The notes under the pieces were generated by a model that saw nothing but the letters and a program-made list of their open reading frames with translations, did no database searches and was not told the origin of the DNA. From NCBI GenBank assembly GCA_013112545.1, contig JABFGJ010000003.1, forward strand, positions 274,108-338,107: a stretch of 64,000 nt of DNA, written 5' to 3'. Below are positions 1 through 8,819 of the stretch, one piece after another (within the stretch, counting starts at the first letter, position 1; every line of letters starts with the position of its first letter). The position numbers and the translations under genes are program-made. This DNA is from Bacteroidota bacterium. Its GTDB lineage: Bacteria > Bacteroidota > Bacteroidia > Flavobacteriales_E > Vicingaceae.

Positions 1-176
1 ATCTTAGCCTGAAATGCAAATCGGCCTTCAATTTTTTCAAAAGTATCAATTTGCTCTTCTTTGCTTTTTAGCTTTTTTATAGCAGGGATTAAAACAGTAG
101 TTACCATAGAAACTCCTCCAATCCACATGACGACTGCAAGCACATGTATGACTCTCGCAATGGTGTAATCTTCCAT
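1..176 (-). CDS. CopD-like membrane protein, N-terminal part (partial)
   Basis: The frame opens at an ATG at position 176 and runs off the left edge after 58 codons. The visible peptide starts MEDYTIARVIHVLAVVMWIG and forms one hydrophobic segment with the IHVLAVVMWIGGV pattern, followed by a charged loop. An early membrane-embedded His plus a WIGG turn is typical of CopD and related small four-helix membrane proteins linked to copper or haem. Only the first helix is present, so the family call is tentative and no specific function is claimed. It diverges from the neighbouring porQ. Confidence 0.5.
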   Translation of the reverse strand, partial: MEDYTIARVIHVLAVVMWIGGVSMVTTVLIPAIKKLKSKEEQIDTFEKIEGRFAFQAK

Positions 177-291
177 GCCGCAAATTTCTTACTTTGAAGT
201 GAATAATTAGGATTATAAAGAATTGATTTTAAAAAAAAATTATAAAAACAATATTTCAATTACTTTAGCGTATTGTATGTGCAAAACAAAC

Positions 292-1341
292 ATGAAACAT
301 TTTTTAAGTCTATTTATACTCTCTTTTGCTTTTAACAGCCTTATAGCTCAATTGGGAGGGAACAATACCTATCAATTTTTACAATTAAACTCTTCTGCTC
401 GAATTGCTTCTCTAGGTGGAAATCAAATTGCAGTAAAGGACAACGACCCTTTTTTAGCCGCAGATAATCCTAGTTTGTTGAATTATGAAATGTCTAACAA
501 AGTGGCATTTACTTATTTAAATTACTTGGCCGATATTTCTTCAGGTTATGTTTCTTACACAAAGCATTATGATAGTTTAGGCACTTTTAATTTAGGTCTT
601 AAATATCTTGATTATGGAACTTTTGATGAGACCGACGAAGGTGGAAATGATATTGGAACTTTTACAGCAGGGGAGTATGCCTTTATAATAGGTTATGGAA
701 GAGATTTAGATTCTAATTTTTCTGTTGGAGCAAATCTTAAAACAATTTATTCATCTTTATACGATTATACTTCATTAGGATTGGCGATGGATTTAGGTTT
801 AACCTATTATAATCCAAAACGATTAATCACCCTTGCTTTGGTAGGTAAAAATATTGGGAAACAAATTAAATCTTATACCGAAGAGAATAAAGAATCATTG
901 CCTTATGAAGTGCAATTGGGCTTTTCAAAACGTTTGGCTAAAGTGCCATTAAGACTTTCTGTTATTGCACAACAATTACAACAATGGGACTTAACTTACA
1001 CTAATCCTGCTCAAGAATTGCAAGAAAAAAGTTTGTTAAACGACGACTCTGATGGAAGTACCAAAAAAAATAAGGATGGCTTTTTAGAAAATTTAGGTCG
1101 CCATTTGATTTTTAATGCTGAGTTTTTAATTACTGAAAACTTCAATGTCCGCTTAGGATACAATTATCTAAGAAGAACAGAATTACGCATTGATGAAAAA
1201 TTAGGAACGGTTGGAATCTCTTGGGGTTTTGGAATGAGGGTTTCTAAGTTCCATTTATCTTATGCGCGCTCGGCTTATCATCAGGCAGGAGCCACAAATA
1301 CTTTTTCAGTTAGCACCAGACTTTCCGATTTTATCAAGTAG
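292..1341 (+). CDS. porQ: Type IX secretion system protein PorQ
   Basis: PorQ-family beta-barrel-like outer-membrane protein of the Bacteroidota type IX secretion system; known members act with PorU/PorV/PorZ-type proteins at the cell surface. The ATG at 292 gives a clean signal peptide (about residues 1-20, ending in SLIAQ) followed by the family-typical mature start GGNNTYQFLQL and SARIASLGG. Upstream in-frame TTG (223) and ATG (277) starts would bury the signal peptide, so 292 is preferred. Mature length (about 330 residues) fits the family, and the C-terminal half has alternating beta-strand patterns. The gene lies 10 bp upstream of cmk, probably in one transcript. Two predicted type IX cargo proteins elsewhere in the window fit this role. 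Confidence 0.85.
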   Translation: MKHFLSLFILSFAFNSLIAQLGGNNTYQFLQLNSSARIASLGGNQIAVKDNDPFLAADNPSLLNYEMSNKVAFTYLNYLADISSGYVSYTKHYDSLGTFNLGLKYLDYGTFDETDEGGNDIGTFTAGEYAFIIGYGRDLDSNFSVGANLKTIYSSLYDYTSLGLAMDLGLTYYNPKRLITLALVGKNIGKQIKSYTEENKESLPYEVQLGFSKRLAKVPLRLSVIAQQLQQWDLTYTNPAQELQEKSLLNDDSDGSTKKNKDGFLENLGRHLIFNAEFLITENFNVRLGYNYLRRTELRIDEKLGTVGISWGFGMRVSKFHLSYARSAYHQAGATNTFSVSTRLSDFIK

Positions 1342-1351
1342 TTTTGTGTTC

Positions 1352-2050
1352 ATGCAGCCCATAATTATTGCCATAGATGGATATTCATCGTGCGGAAAGA
1401 GCACTTTAGCAAAAGCTTTAGCGAAAAGATTAGGCTACTCTTATATGGATACAGGAGCCATGTATCGCGCAGTAACTTTGTTTGCTATTCAACATCAAAT
1501 AGATGTGCATGAATTAAGTGATGCTGAAATCGATGAAATGGTTGATCAAATACAAATCACTTTTTCCTATAACAGAGATAAAGAGATTTCTGAAACATAT
1601 TTAAATGGAGAGAATGTTGAAGCATTAATTCGTGGAAAAGAAGTTTCTGAAATGGTGAGCTTGGTTAGTCAGCAATCGGCGATACGAAGAAGAATGATAG
1701 ATCTACAACGCAGAGCAGGTAAAAATAAAGGGATAGTTTTAGATGGGCGAGATATTGGCACCGTTGTGTTTCCCGATGCAGAATTAAAGTTATTTATGAC
1801 TGCAAAAGCGAATATTAGAGCTGAACGCAGGTATCAAGAATTAAAAGCAAAAGGTCAGGAATTAGATTTTGAAGAAATATTGAAAAATATTGAAGAACGC
1901 GATTTTAACGACACTAATAGAAAAGAGCACCCATTGAGAAAAGCGGAAGACGCCATAGTGCTTGATAATTCAACTATGAACCAAGAAGAGCAATTGGATT
2001 GGGTAATGAATTTATTTTACAATAAAATAAACGGCGATTTAAAGTCTTGA
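1352..2050 (+). CDS. cmk: (d)CMP kinase (cytidylate kinase)
   Basis: Phosphorylates CMP and dCMP with ATP in pyrimidine nucleotide recycling, in the cytosol. The 232-residue protein starts MQPIIIAIDG; the P-loop GYSSCGKS lies at residues 10-17 and the nucleotide-binding motif DTGAMYR at 33-39, followed by LDGRDIGTVVFPDA, all diagnostic for cytidylate kinase. The frame is open 30 codons further upstream, but that stretch overlaps the end of porQ and is not conserved-looking, so ATG 1352 is chosen. It follows porQ by 10 bp and is probably co-transcribed. Confidence 0.95.
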   Translation: MQPIIIAIDGYSSCGKSTLAKALAKRLGYSYMDTGAMYRAVTLFAIQHQIDVHELSDAEIDEMVDQIQITFSYNRDKEISETYLNGENVEALIRGKEVSEMVSLVSQQSAIRRRMIDLQRRAGKNKGIVLDGRDIGTVVFPDAELKLFMTAKANIRAERRYQELKAKGQELDFEEILKNIEERDFNDTNRKEHPLRKAEDAIVLDNSTMNQEEQLDWVMNLFYNKINGDLKS

Positions 2051-2136
2051 TAACTAAGCAAAATCAAACAGCAATTAATAGTTGATAATTTTCTTTATTT
2101 AATTAAAAATAAGATATTTAAAATTCTAAAAAACAA

Positions 2137-2144
2137 TACATTTG
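2137..2144 (+). promoter_or_regulatory. Bacteroidota -7 box TACATTTG upstream of the aminotransferase
   Basis: Exact match to the Bacteroidota sigma-A -7 consensus TAnnTTTG, 60 bp before the aminotransferase ATG. A clear -33 TTG is missing (TTT sits near the expected place). The predicted start of transcription, about 2150, falls at the beginning of the hairpin at 2151-2183. Confidence 0.5.
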
Positions 2145-2150
2145 CAGCTG

Positions 2151-2183
2151 AAAATCGATAGCTACAGGGTATCGGTTTTTTTT
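2151..2183 (+). terminator. Terminator-like hairpin in the aminotransferase leader
   Basis: AAAATCGATA (2151-2160) can pair with TATCGGTTTT (2170-2179) over 10 positions with one G-U pair and a 9-nt loop, and is followed by an eight-T run ending at 2183. It lies about 100 bp after the cmk stop, but immediately downstream of the -7 box at 2137. It may therefore end cmk transcription, act as a leader attenuator, or form a protective 5' hairpin. Confidence 0.45.
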
Positions 2184-2204
2184 AGTTTAAAAAATAAAAT
2201 TAAA

Positions 2205-3509
2205 ATGATTAAAACAAAGAGCGAAGCATTATTAGCCAGACGAAGAAAAGTTGTTGCTAATGGCGTAGGAGTTTTTAATACAGCTACTGTTAGTAAAGCG
2301 CATGGTGCTATTATTACTGATGTTGATGGCAATGAATTGATAGATTTTGCAGGAGGTATAGGAGTGGTAAACGCAGGTCACACCCCACAAGCGGTAGTTG
2401 ATGCTATAATCGAACAAACAAAAAAATACATACACACGAGTTTTAATGTTGTGACCTACGAACCTTATGTAGAATTATGTGAGAGCTTAGTTGAAATTTT
2501 TCCTCATGGAGATGAAACTAAAGTTATGCTAGTTTCTACAGGTGCAGAAGCTGTTGAAAATGCTATAAAAATAGCTAGACAAGCCACTGGAAGACAAGGA
2601 GTAATCTGTTTTACAGGTGCATTTCATGGTAGAACCATGATGGCTATGTCTTTAACTTCTAAAGTAGATTATAAAATAGGTTGCGGTCCGTTTGCACCTG
2701 AAGTTTATCGACTAGAATACCCAGATTTTTATAAAAATGGTCAGGGAATGTCATCAGATGAATTTTCTGATAAACAAATTATTTACCTGAAAGAATGTTT
2801 CAGAAAGATAGTTGCCCCACAAGAAGTGGCTGCCATTATCTTAGAATTAGTTCAAGGAGAAGGCGGATTCAAGGTAGTACCAGCTAAGTATCTAAGAGAA
2901 TTAAGAAAACTTTGTGATGAATATGGAATTATGTTGATTTTTGATGAAGTTCAATCAGGTTTTGGAAGAACGGGAGCTTGGGCTGCATACAATCATTTTA
3001 ATGTAACACCAGATTTGTCAACTTGGGCTAAATCAATGGGCTCTGGTATGCCTATTTCTTGTGTAATTGGTAAAGCTAAAGTTATGGATGCTGCTGCTCC
3101 TGGAACTATTGGAGGTACTTATATTGGAAATCCGGTATCTTGTGCTGCTGCAATTGCAACGATTAAATACATGAAGGAAATTGATTTAAATGCCAAAGGA
3201 ATTCATGTAGGAAGTGTTATACGAAATCGTTTCGGTAAGTTAAAAGCTAAACACAGTTGCATTGGAGATGTAAGAGGTTTAGGAGCAATGATGGCTATGG
3301 AATTTGTTAAAAACAATGACCCTTATCAACCAGATGGGGAAATTTGTCAAAAGCTGATTGCATCATGTGCCAACCGAGGTTTAGTGATTATCAGTGCGGG
3401 AGTTCATAAGAACGTAATTCGTGTTTTATGTCCTTTGGTTATTTCAGATGAACTTTTAAACAAAGGATTAGATATCATAGAGGAAGAATTAGAAAAACTT
3501 TTAGCCTAG
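2205..3509 (+). CDS. Class III aminotransferase, 4-aminobutyrate aminotransferase-like
   Basis: PLP-dependent omega-amino-acid aminotransferase of fold type I, class III; the closest family resemblance is to GABA or ornithine-type enzymes that move a terminal amino group to 2-oxoglutarate or pyruvate. The ATG at 2205 gives 434 residues. IFDEVQSGFGRTG carries the cofactor-binding Asp (D247), and STWAKSMGSG carries the PLP lysine K276. The ACC-binding loop STGAEAVENAIK (111-122) is also intact. Strong terminator-like inverted repeat overlaps its stop codon, so it is probably its own unit although it precedes the nitrilase/decarboxylase genes. Putative substrates such as GABA or polyamine-derived amines are inference. 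Confidence 0.85.
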   Translation: MIKTKSEALLARRRKVVANGVGVFNTATVSKAHGAIITDVDGNELIDFAGGIGVVNAGHTPQAVVDAIIEQTKKYIHTSFNVVTYEPYVELCESLVEIFPHGDETKVMLVSTGAEAVENAIKIARQATGRQGVICFTGAFHGRTMMAMSLTSKVDYKIGCGPFAPEVYRLEYPDFYKNGQGMSSDEFSDKQIIYLKECFRKIVAPQEVAAIILELVQGEGGFKVVPAKYLRELRKLCDEYGIMLIFDEVQSGFGRTGAWAAYNHFNVTPDLSTWAKSMGSGMPISCVIGKAKVMDAAAPGTIGGTYIGNPVSCAAAIATIKYMKEIDLNAKGIHVGSVIRNRFGKLKAKHSCIGDVRGLGAMMAMEFVKNNDPYQPDGEICQKLIASCANRGLVIISAGVHKNVIRVLCPLVISDELLNKGLDIIEEELEKLLA

Positions 3510-3527
3510 CTAAAAGTTTTCTTTTTT
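3494..3527 (+). terminator. Intrinsic terminator overlapping the aminotransferase stop codon
   Basis: AAAACTTTTAGC (3494-3505) and GCTAAAAGTTTT (3509-3520) form a perfect 12-bp stem with a 3-nt loop, followed by CTTTTTT. The stop codon TAG (3507-3509) lies in the loop and first stem base. The stem is AT-rich, so termination may be partial. Confidence 0.65.
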
Positions 3528-3583
3528 GAGCTAAAGATTTTATAAAAAAACAATACTTTAACATATAAATTTAAAAAATAAAG

Positions 3584-4510
3584 GTGAAACCATTTTCAAT
3601 CGGAGGCATCCAAATGCACGTATCAGCAGCCCATAATAATATTCCACTCATGAAGCACAAAATAGAAGTGATGTGCTCCGTATATCCCTGGGTTCAAATG
3701 ATCGTATTGAGTGAGTTAGCTGCACATGGTCCACTTACATACTTTGCTCAGGAATTCCCGAATGAAGATGAAAAAGTTTTTCAAGAATTAGCCAAAAAGT
3801 TTAATATCTGGTTGATTCCTGGAAGTATGTTTCAGAAAAAAGCAGATGGAAAAATTTACAATACATCTACGGTAATTAATCCACAAGGCGAAATAGTAGG
3901 TCGTTACGATAAAATGTTTCCATTTTACCCGTATGAGACAGGCGTAGAAGGGGGAAATGAATTTTTAATTTTTGATGTTCCTAATATTGGAAGATTTGGA
4001 ATAACCATTTGTTATGATATGTGGTTTCCAGAAACCTCAAGAACTTTAGCAGTTAATGGCTGCGAGGTTATCATTCACCCTACTTTAACTGGAACAATTG
4101 ATAGAGATATCGAATTGTCTCTAGTTCAAGCAACTGCAGCTACAAATCAATGTTATATTTTTGATATAAATGGCTTAGGCGACGGAGGAACTGGTCGATC
4201 TATTGTTTGTGGACCAGACGGACGGGTTTTATATCAGGCGAGCACCGGACCAGAATTAATTCCAATCGAATTGGATATGGAACGAGTGAAAAAAAGCCGA
4301 GAAGATGGATTATTGAGGCTAGGTCAACCTTTAAAAAGTTTTAGGGACCGCAAAGTGAAGTTTGATATTTACGAACCAACTAGGACATTTCCGGCATTAG
4401 AAGAACTTGGAAGTCTTTCAAAACCAACAAGAATGAAACAGATTGAACAGGCCATGAAAGAACCAATTATTGACCCGCAAGGAAAATCTGACCTTGAAGG
4501 TTTTTTTTAA
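3584..4510 (+). CDS. Carbon-nitrogen hydrolase (nitrilase superfamily)
   Basis: Hydrolyses a non-peptide C-N bond, probably an amide or carbamoyl group, in the cytosol. The complete nitrilase Glu-Lys-Cys triad is visible: E44 (VLSELAAHG), K110 (RYDKMFPF) and C143 (ITICYDMWFPE). The 308-residue length matches amidase-type members such as N-carbamoylputrescine amidase and omega-amidase, but the substrate cannot be assigned. The start is a GTG at 3584; no upstream ATG is in frame and the peptide from there gives the expected first strand. A 32-bp gap leads to the decarboxylase, so the two are probably co-transcribed. Context with a basic-amino-acid-type decarboxylase suggests amine metabolism, by inference. 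Confidence 0.85.
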   Translation: MKPFSIGGIQMHVSAAHNNIPLMKHKIEVMCSVYPWVQMIVLSELAAHGPLTYFAQEFPNEDEKVFQELAKKFNIWLIPGSMFQKKADGKIYNTSTVINPQGEIVGRYDKMFPFYPYETGVEGGNEFLIFDVPNIGRFGITICYDMWFPETSRTLAVNGCEVIIHPTLTGTIDRDIELSLVQATAATNQCYIFDINGLGDGGTGRSIVCGPDGRVLYQASTGPELIPIELDMERVKKSREDGLLRLGQPLKSFRDRKVKFDIYEPTRTFPALEELGSLSKPTRMKQIEQAMKEPIIDPQGKSDLEGFF

Positions 4511-4542
4511 AGTTTTTCTGTATATTGATGGCAAATTAATTT

Positions 4543-7254
4543 ATGGATCTATTACCAAAGAAACAGTTTAAAGCTAAAAACTATTTCAATATTGCGCAGT
4601 TTAGAAGTGACACTTGGAACAACCTTAAATTGGTCTCTTGTCATTTTGATCACAAAAATTTTGAAAAGCTTAAAGAAGAGGAATTTAGGGCTAAGATTTT
4701 CGATTCTTTTAAAACTTTAAACATCATTGAGAGGTATTTTGCCTATCCGGGATTAGCCTTTGTAAAACGAATTGAAGACATGTATCAACACGGAGAATAT
4801 GGGAATTTTACCCATACTGTTTCCGAGGTTGTTCGATCTTTGGTAAGCCAATCTTATCGTACAAATAGAAAAGCAACAGAAACTGAAGAGAGCAGAAGAA
4901 AAATGCTCAAAGAAGATGATTCAAATAAGCCTAAAAATCAAAATTATTTTGAAGTTTTATTTGTAGATGATTTACACGATGAAGACCAAGAGATATTATT
5001 AGATAAATTTAAAGCGATTAAGAATTCGAAAGAGCAATTTACTTACGATGTAATCTTGCTTTCTAATCTAGAGGATGCCTTAATTGCTTTGTTATTTAAC
5101 TCTAACATTCAAGCTTGTGTGATTCGTTCGGGAATAGAGTATAATTCTACGAATGACTTATCCGAAATTTCATCTTTTATTGGTGGGCTTCAAGCCATTA
5201 AAATAAAAGAAAAAACCAAAATGGATTTGGGTCATAGTTTGGGTGAAGTCATTAAGTCACTCCGTCCTGAATTAGATTTATTTTATATCGCCGATATGGC
5301 GGTTTCGCAATTAGATCACAAAACTCTAGATTGTTTTAATCGCATTTTTTACAGAACAGAAGATATACAAGAAATTCATTTGAGTATTCTACATTCTATT
5401 AAAGAGCGTTATAACACGCCTTTCTTTTCGGCTTTAATGGATTATAGCAAAAAGCCAACAGGTGTTTTTCACGCTATGCCAATCTCTAGGGGTAACTCAA
5501 TTTTCAGATCACAATGGTTGCAAGATTTTGGAGAATTTTATGGTAGAAATATCTTTTTGGCAGAAACATCAGCCACTACAGGCGGTTTAGATTCATTATT
5601 ACAACCTACTGGCCCCTTAAAGAAAGCTCAAGAATTAGCTTCACAAGCTTATGGGTCTAAACAAACCTTTTTTGTTACCAATGGAACTTCTACAGCAAAT
5701 AAGATCGTATTACAAGCTTTAGTAGAACCGGATGATTTGGTATTAATTGATCGTGATTGCCATAAATCGCATCATTATGGATTAGTATTATCTGGTGCTA
5801 TGCCAGTTTATTTAGACTCTTATCCAGTACCTGAGTTTTCAATGTATGGAGCAGTTCCTTTAAGCGAAATTAAAAAGAAGTTAGAAGCATTAAAGAAGGC
5901 AGGAAGATTAGACAAAGTAAAAATGCTTTTGTTGACCAATTGCACTTTTGATGGTATTGTTTACAATGTCATTAAGGTAATGAGCGAGATACTTAAAATT
6001 AAACCAGATTTAATCTTTTTATGGGATGAAGCATGGTTTGCATTTGCAGGATTTACTCCCATTTACAAGCAAAGAACGGCGATGTATGCTGCTAGATTTT
6101 TAGCAAAAAAATACAAAAGCAATTCTTACCGCAAAAAGTACAACGAGAATTTAAAGTCGGAGAATCCCAAATTAATGGTTGATCCTGATTTGGTTAAAAT
6201 TAGAGTTTATGCAACTCAATCAACTCATAAAACACTTTCTTCTCTTCGTCAAGGTTCTATGATTCACATCTACGATGAATCTTTTAAAAGAAAGGCAGAA
6301 GATTCATTTCACGAAGCATACAAAACTCATACATCAACATCGCCAAACTATCAAATACTTGCTTCATTGGACGCCGGTAGAAGACAGGTGCAATTTGAAG
6401 GTTATGAAATGGTAGAGAAAGCCATTGAAATGGCTATGGTATTGCGGTTAAAGATCGTTACTAACCCTCAACTTAGAAAGTATTTCGAAGTATTATCTGT
6501 AAAAAACAACATCCCTGCAGAATATAGAAAATCGGGCATTACAGAATATTACAACCAAAGTACAGGATGGGTAAGAATGGAGGAAGCATGGCACAAAGAT
6601 GAATTTGTATTGGATCCTACAAAAATTAACTTGTTTATTGGAAAAACCGGCGTAGATGGAGATACTTTTAAGAATAAATTCTTAATGGATCAGTTTGGAA
6701 TTCAAATAAATAAAACATCTAGGAATACTGTGCTATTCATGACGAATATAGGAACTACAAGAAGCTCTGTTGCATATTTAGTTAGTGTTTTATTAAAAAT
6801 CGCTGACCAATTAGATGAGCAAAAAGCTGCAATGAGTACTGCCGAACTAAAAATAATGGAAAGGAATGTACATTCTTTAACAAAAGAAACTCCTCCATTA
6901 CCTGATTTTAGTCGTTTTCACAGTACATTTCAAGCAGTGCCAAATGTTCCAGGAGGTAGAATTCGAGAGGCTTACTTTATGGCTTATGATGAAACTAAAT
7001 ATGAATACATCAGAAGGGGAGAGTGCAAAGCTGCAATGGAAAGTGGTAGAGAAATCGTATCTGCTTCCTTTGTTATACCTTATCCTCCAGGATTTCCAAT
7101 ACTTGTTCCAGGACAGGTTTTGAGTAAAGATATCTTAGAATTTTTCATCAAATTAGATGTTACCGAAATACACGGTTACAGAGATGAATTAGGGATTAGA
7201 GTATTTACTGAAGAGGCAATGGCAGAACGCAAAAAACAATTAATTAAGAACTAA
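4543..7254 (+). CDS. Orn/Lys/Arg decarboxylase-family PLP enzyme with long N-terminal region
   Basis: Large fold-type-I PLP enzyme related to biodegradative arginine, lysine and ornithine decarboxylases, 903 residues. The N-terminal 300 residues include a receiver-like wing segment (about 136-195, FEVLFVDDLHDEDQE). The PLP core begins near 305; the stacking His lies in DRDCHKSHH (404-411), the pyridine-N Asp is D495 (FLWDEAW) and the Schiff-base lysine is K563 (STHKTLSSLRQG). The C-terminal segment PYPPGFPILVPGQ is typical of the decarboxylase family. It could alternatively be an aminotransferase-like member of the same fold. The substrate is not predictable. It is followed after 16 bp by the ATP-grasp gene, suggesting that its amine product is ligated next. 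Confidence 0.8.
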   Translation: MDLLPKKQFKAKNYFNIAQFRSDTWNNLKLVSCHFDHKNFEKLKEEEFRAKIFDSFKTLNIIERYFAYPGLAFVKRIEDMYQHGEYGNFTHTVSEVVRSLVSQSYRTNRKATETEESRRKMLKEDDSNKPKNQNYFEVLFVDDLHDEDQEILLDKFKAIKNSKEQFTYDVILLSNLEDALIALLFNSNIQACVIRSGIEYNSTNDLSEISSFIGGLQAIKIKEKTKMDLGHSLGEVIKSLRPELDLFYIADMAVSQLDHKTLDCFNRIFYRTEDIQEIHLSILHSIKERYNTPFFSALMDYSKKPTGVFHAMPISRGNSIFRSQWLQDFGEFYGRNIFLAETSATTGGLDSLLQPTGPLKKAQELASQAYGSKQTFFVTNGTSTANKIVLQALVEPDDLVLIDRDCHKSHHYGLVLSGAMPVYLDSYPVPEFSMYGAVPLSEIKKKLEALKKAGRLDKVKMLLLTNCTFDGIVYNVIKVMSEILKIKPDLIFLWDEAWFAFAGFTPIYKQRTAMYAARFLAKKYKSNSYRKKYNENLKSENPKLMVDPDLVKIRVYATQSTHKTLSSLRQGSMIHIYDESFKRKAEDSFHEAYKTHTSTSPNYQILASLDAGRRQVQFEGYEMVEKAIEMAMVLRLKIVTNPQLRKYFEVLSVKNNIPAEYRKSGITEYYNQSTGWVRMEEAWHKDEFVLDPTKINLFIGKTGVDGDTFKNKFLMDQFGIQINKTSRNTVLFMTNIGTTRSSVAYLVSVLLKIADQLDEQKAAMSTAELKIMERNVHSLTKETPPLPDFSRFHSTFQAVPNVPGGRIREAYFMAYDETKYEYIRRGECKAAMESGREIVSASFVIPYPPGFPILVPGQVLSKDILEFFIKLDVTEIHGYRDELGIRVFTEEAMAERKKQLIKN

Positions 7255-7270
7255 TTTAAAAAATCACACA

Positions 7271-8764
7271 ATGGCAACAAAAACTCCTAAGAAAAAGAAA
7301 CAAGAAGTGTTAAAAGGTATCCCTGAAATAAGAAGATTCTTTTTTAGGAATGAAAAACCGGTCTATTTTATTAGTGCTACAAACTTTAATTTATTAGGTG
7401 CTGATGAATGGGTTCGCAACTTTAAATTTATCTGCTATATCGAGTGTTTCGATGGTTTGCATCCAAATGTTTTTGCACCAAAAGAAGAGTTGCCACATGA
7501 AGAATTTACTAGTATCGAAGATATAAATAACTACTTGTTAGAACATAAAGAAGTTGTTGAATACATCAAAAAAAGAAGCAAAGGTGGCAAAGGTGGAAAG
7601 GCTATGTTTTTAATGTTTGATGAAAGAACAGAAGAGCTTGCCAAAAAGAACAATTTGGAAGTTTGTTTTCCACCAGCCAAATTGCGTTCCTTTATGGATA
7701 ACAAGGTTAACACCAATCGAATTGCTGAAAAAGCTGGAGTTGCCTGTGTTCCTTATGTGTTAACTAAAGTAAACAACTATAGCCATTTATGTGAAGTATC
7801 GCGTGAATTAGGAAATGACTTAGTTATACAATTGCCTTACGGAGATTCAGGACATACTACCTTTTTTGTTAAAAATGAAGAAGAATATAAAAAACACGCT
7901 GAAGAAATAGAAGGCGAAAAGGAAGTAAAAGTAATGAAGCGAATTAATTGCAGAGGTGCTGCAATTGAAGCCTGCGTTACTCAGCATGGAACCATAGTGG
8001 CGCCATTAATGACCGAACTGGTTGGATTTAAGGAATTAACTCCATATAAAGGGGGCTGGTGTGGAAATGAACTTTATGCCAATGCATTTACAAGAACCAT
8101 TCGTCAAAAAGCTAGAAAATACACGAGACTTTTTGGTGACCAGCTTAAAAAAGAAGGCTATAAAGGTTATTTTGAATTAGACTTTCTTATTGACCAAGAT
8201 AACAATGAGGTTTATTTAGGTGAGTTAAACCCTAGAATTACTGGAGCTAGTTCAATTACTAATCATGCAGTATTTGCTTTAGCGGATATGCCATTGTTTT
8301 TATTCCATTTATTAGAGTGGATGGATCAGCCATATAAAATAAGTGTTAATGCAATTAATGCTCGTTGGGCTAGACCAGAAAATATTGATGATTGGTGTCA
8401 ATTAGTAATCAAATACACGAAAGATGATGTGCTGAAAGTAACCGAGGCACCTAAGTCTGGTATATGGAGAATGGAAGAAGACGGAAAAATTTATTTTGAC
8501 CGAATGGATACTCACCGTAGAGCCATTGATAATGAAAATGAAGCATTTTTCTTAAGAATTACCAGAGTTGGCGACTATGTTTATGAAGGTGCAGACATTG
8601 GTATTCTTGTTTTACGAGGAAGATTAATGACTGATGATTTTCAATTAAAAGACAGAGCTAAAAACTGGATCAAAGCATTAAAAGATGTGTATGTTGGAGT
8701 TCCTCCAACCAATGACTTAACTGCTCAAAAAGAAGCTGAGATTGGCGGATTTAAAATGATGTAG
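7271..8764 (+). CDS. ATP-grasp ligase of unknown substrate
   Basis: ATP-grasp enzymes join a carboxylate to an amine or other nucleophile through an acyl phosphate. This 497-residue protein has a lysine-rich start, an N-terminal pre-ATP-grasp domain (to about 150), a central nucleotide-binding region with NKVNTNRIAEKAGV and VIQLPYGDSGHTT, and the metal-binding ELDFLID...GELNPRITG pair with E318 and N320. Such proteins are often annotated as biotin carboxylase, but I see no biotin-carboxylase-specific features or partner carboxyltransferase, so a carboxylate-amine ligase is more likely. The C-terminal third (about 350-497) is unassigned. It sits 16 bp after the decarboxylase and 55 bp before an Ntn-hydrolase, which suggests synthesis and trimming of the same amide. 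Confidence 0.8.
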   Translation: MATKTPKKKKQEVLKGIPEIRRFFFRNEKPVYFISATNFNLLGADEWVRNFKFICYIECFDGLHPNVFAPKEELPHEEFTSIEDINNYLLEHKEVVEYIKKRSKGGKGGKAMFLMFDERTEELAKKNNLEVCFPPAKLRSFMDNKVNTNRIAEKAGVACVPYVLTKVNNYSHLCEVSRELGNDLVIQLPYGDSGHTTFFVKNEEEYKKHAEEIEGEKEVKVMKRINCRGAAIEACVTQHGTIVAPLMTELVGFKELTPYKGGWCGNELYANAFTRTIRQKARKYTRLFGDQLKKEGYKGYFELDFLIDQDNNEVYLGELNPRITGASSITNHAVFALADMPLFLFHLLEWMDQPYKISVNAINARWARPENIDDWCQLVIKYTKDDVLKVTEAPKSGIWRMEEDGKIYFDRMDTHRRAIDNENEAFFLRITRVGDYVYEGADIGILVLRGRLMTDDFQLKDRAKNWIKALKDVYVGVPPTNDLTAQKEAEIGGFKMM

Positions 8765-8819
8765 AATTAAAATCAAATTGATTAAAACTTTGATTTTATA
8801 ATTAATTGAGCACATATTT

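Noticed and set aside
4490..4511. Terminator at the nitrilase end (GGTTTTTTTTAA)
   Set aside because: The T-run encodes the final Phe-Phe-stop and the only stem is 3-4 bp; read-through to the decarboxylase 32 bp later is more likely.
7271..8764. Biotin carboxylase annotation for the ATP-grasp protein
   Set aside because: Only general ATP-grasp motifs are visible, and no biotin carrier or carboxyltransferase gene is present; the amine-gene context favours an amide ligase.
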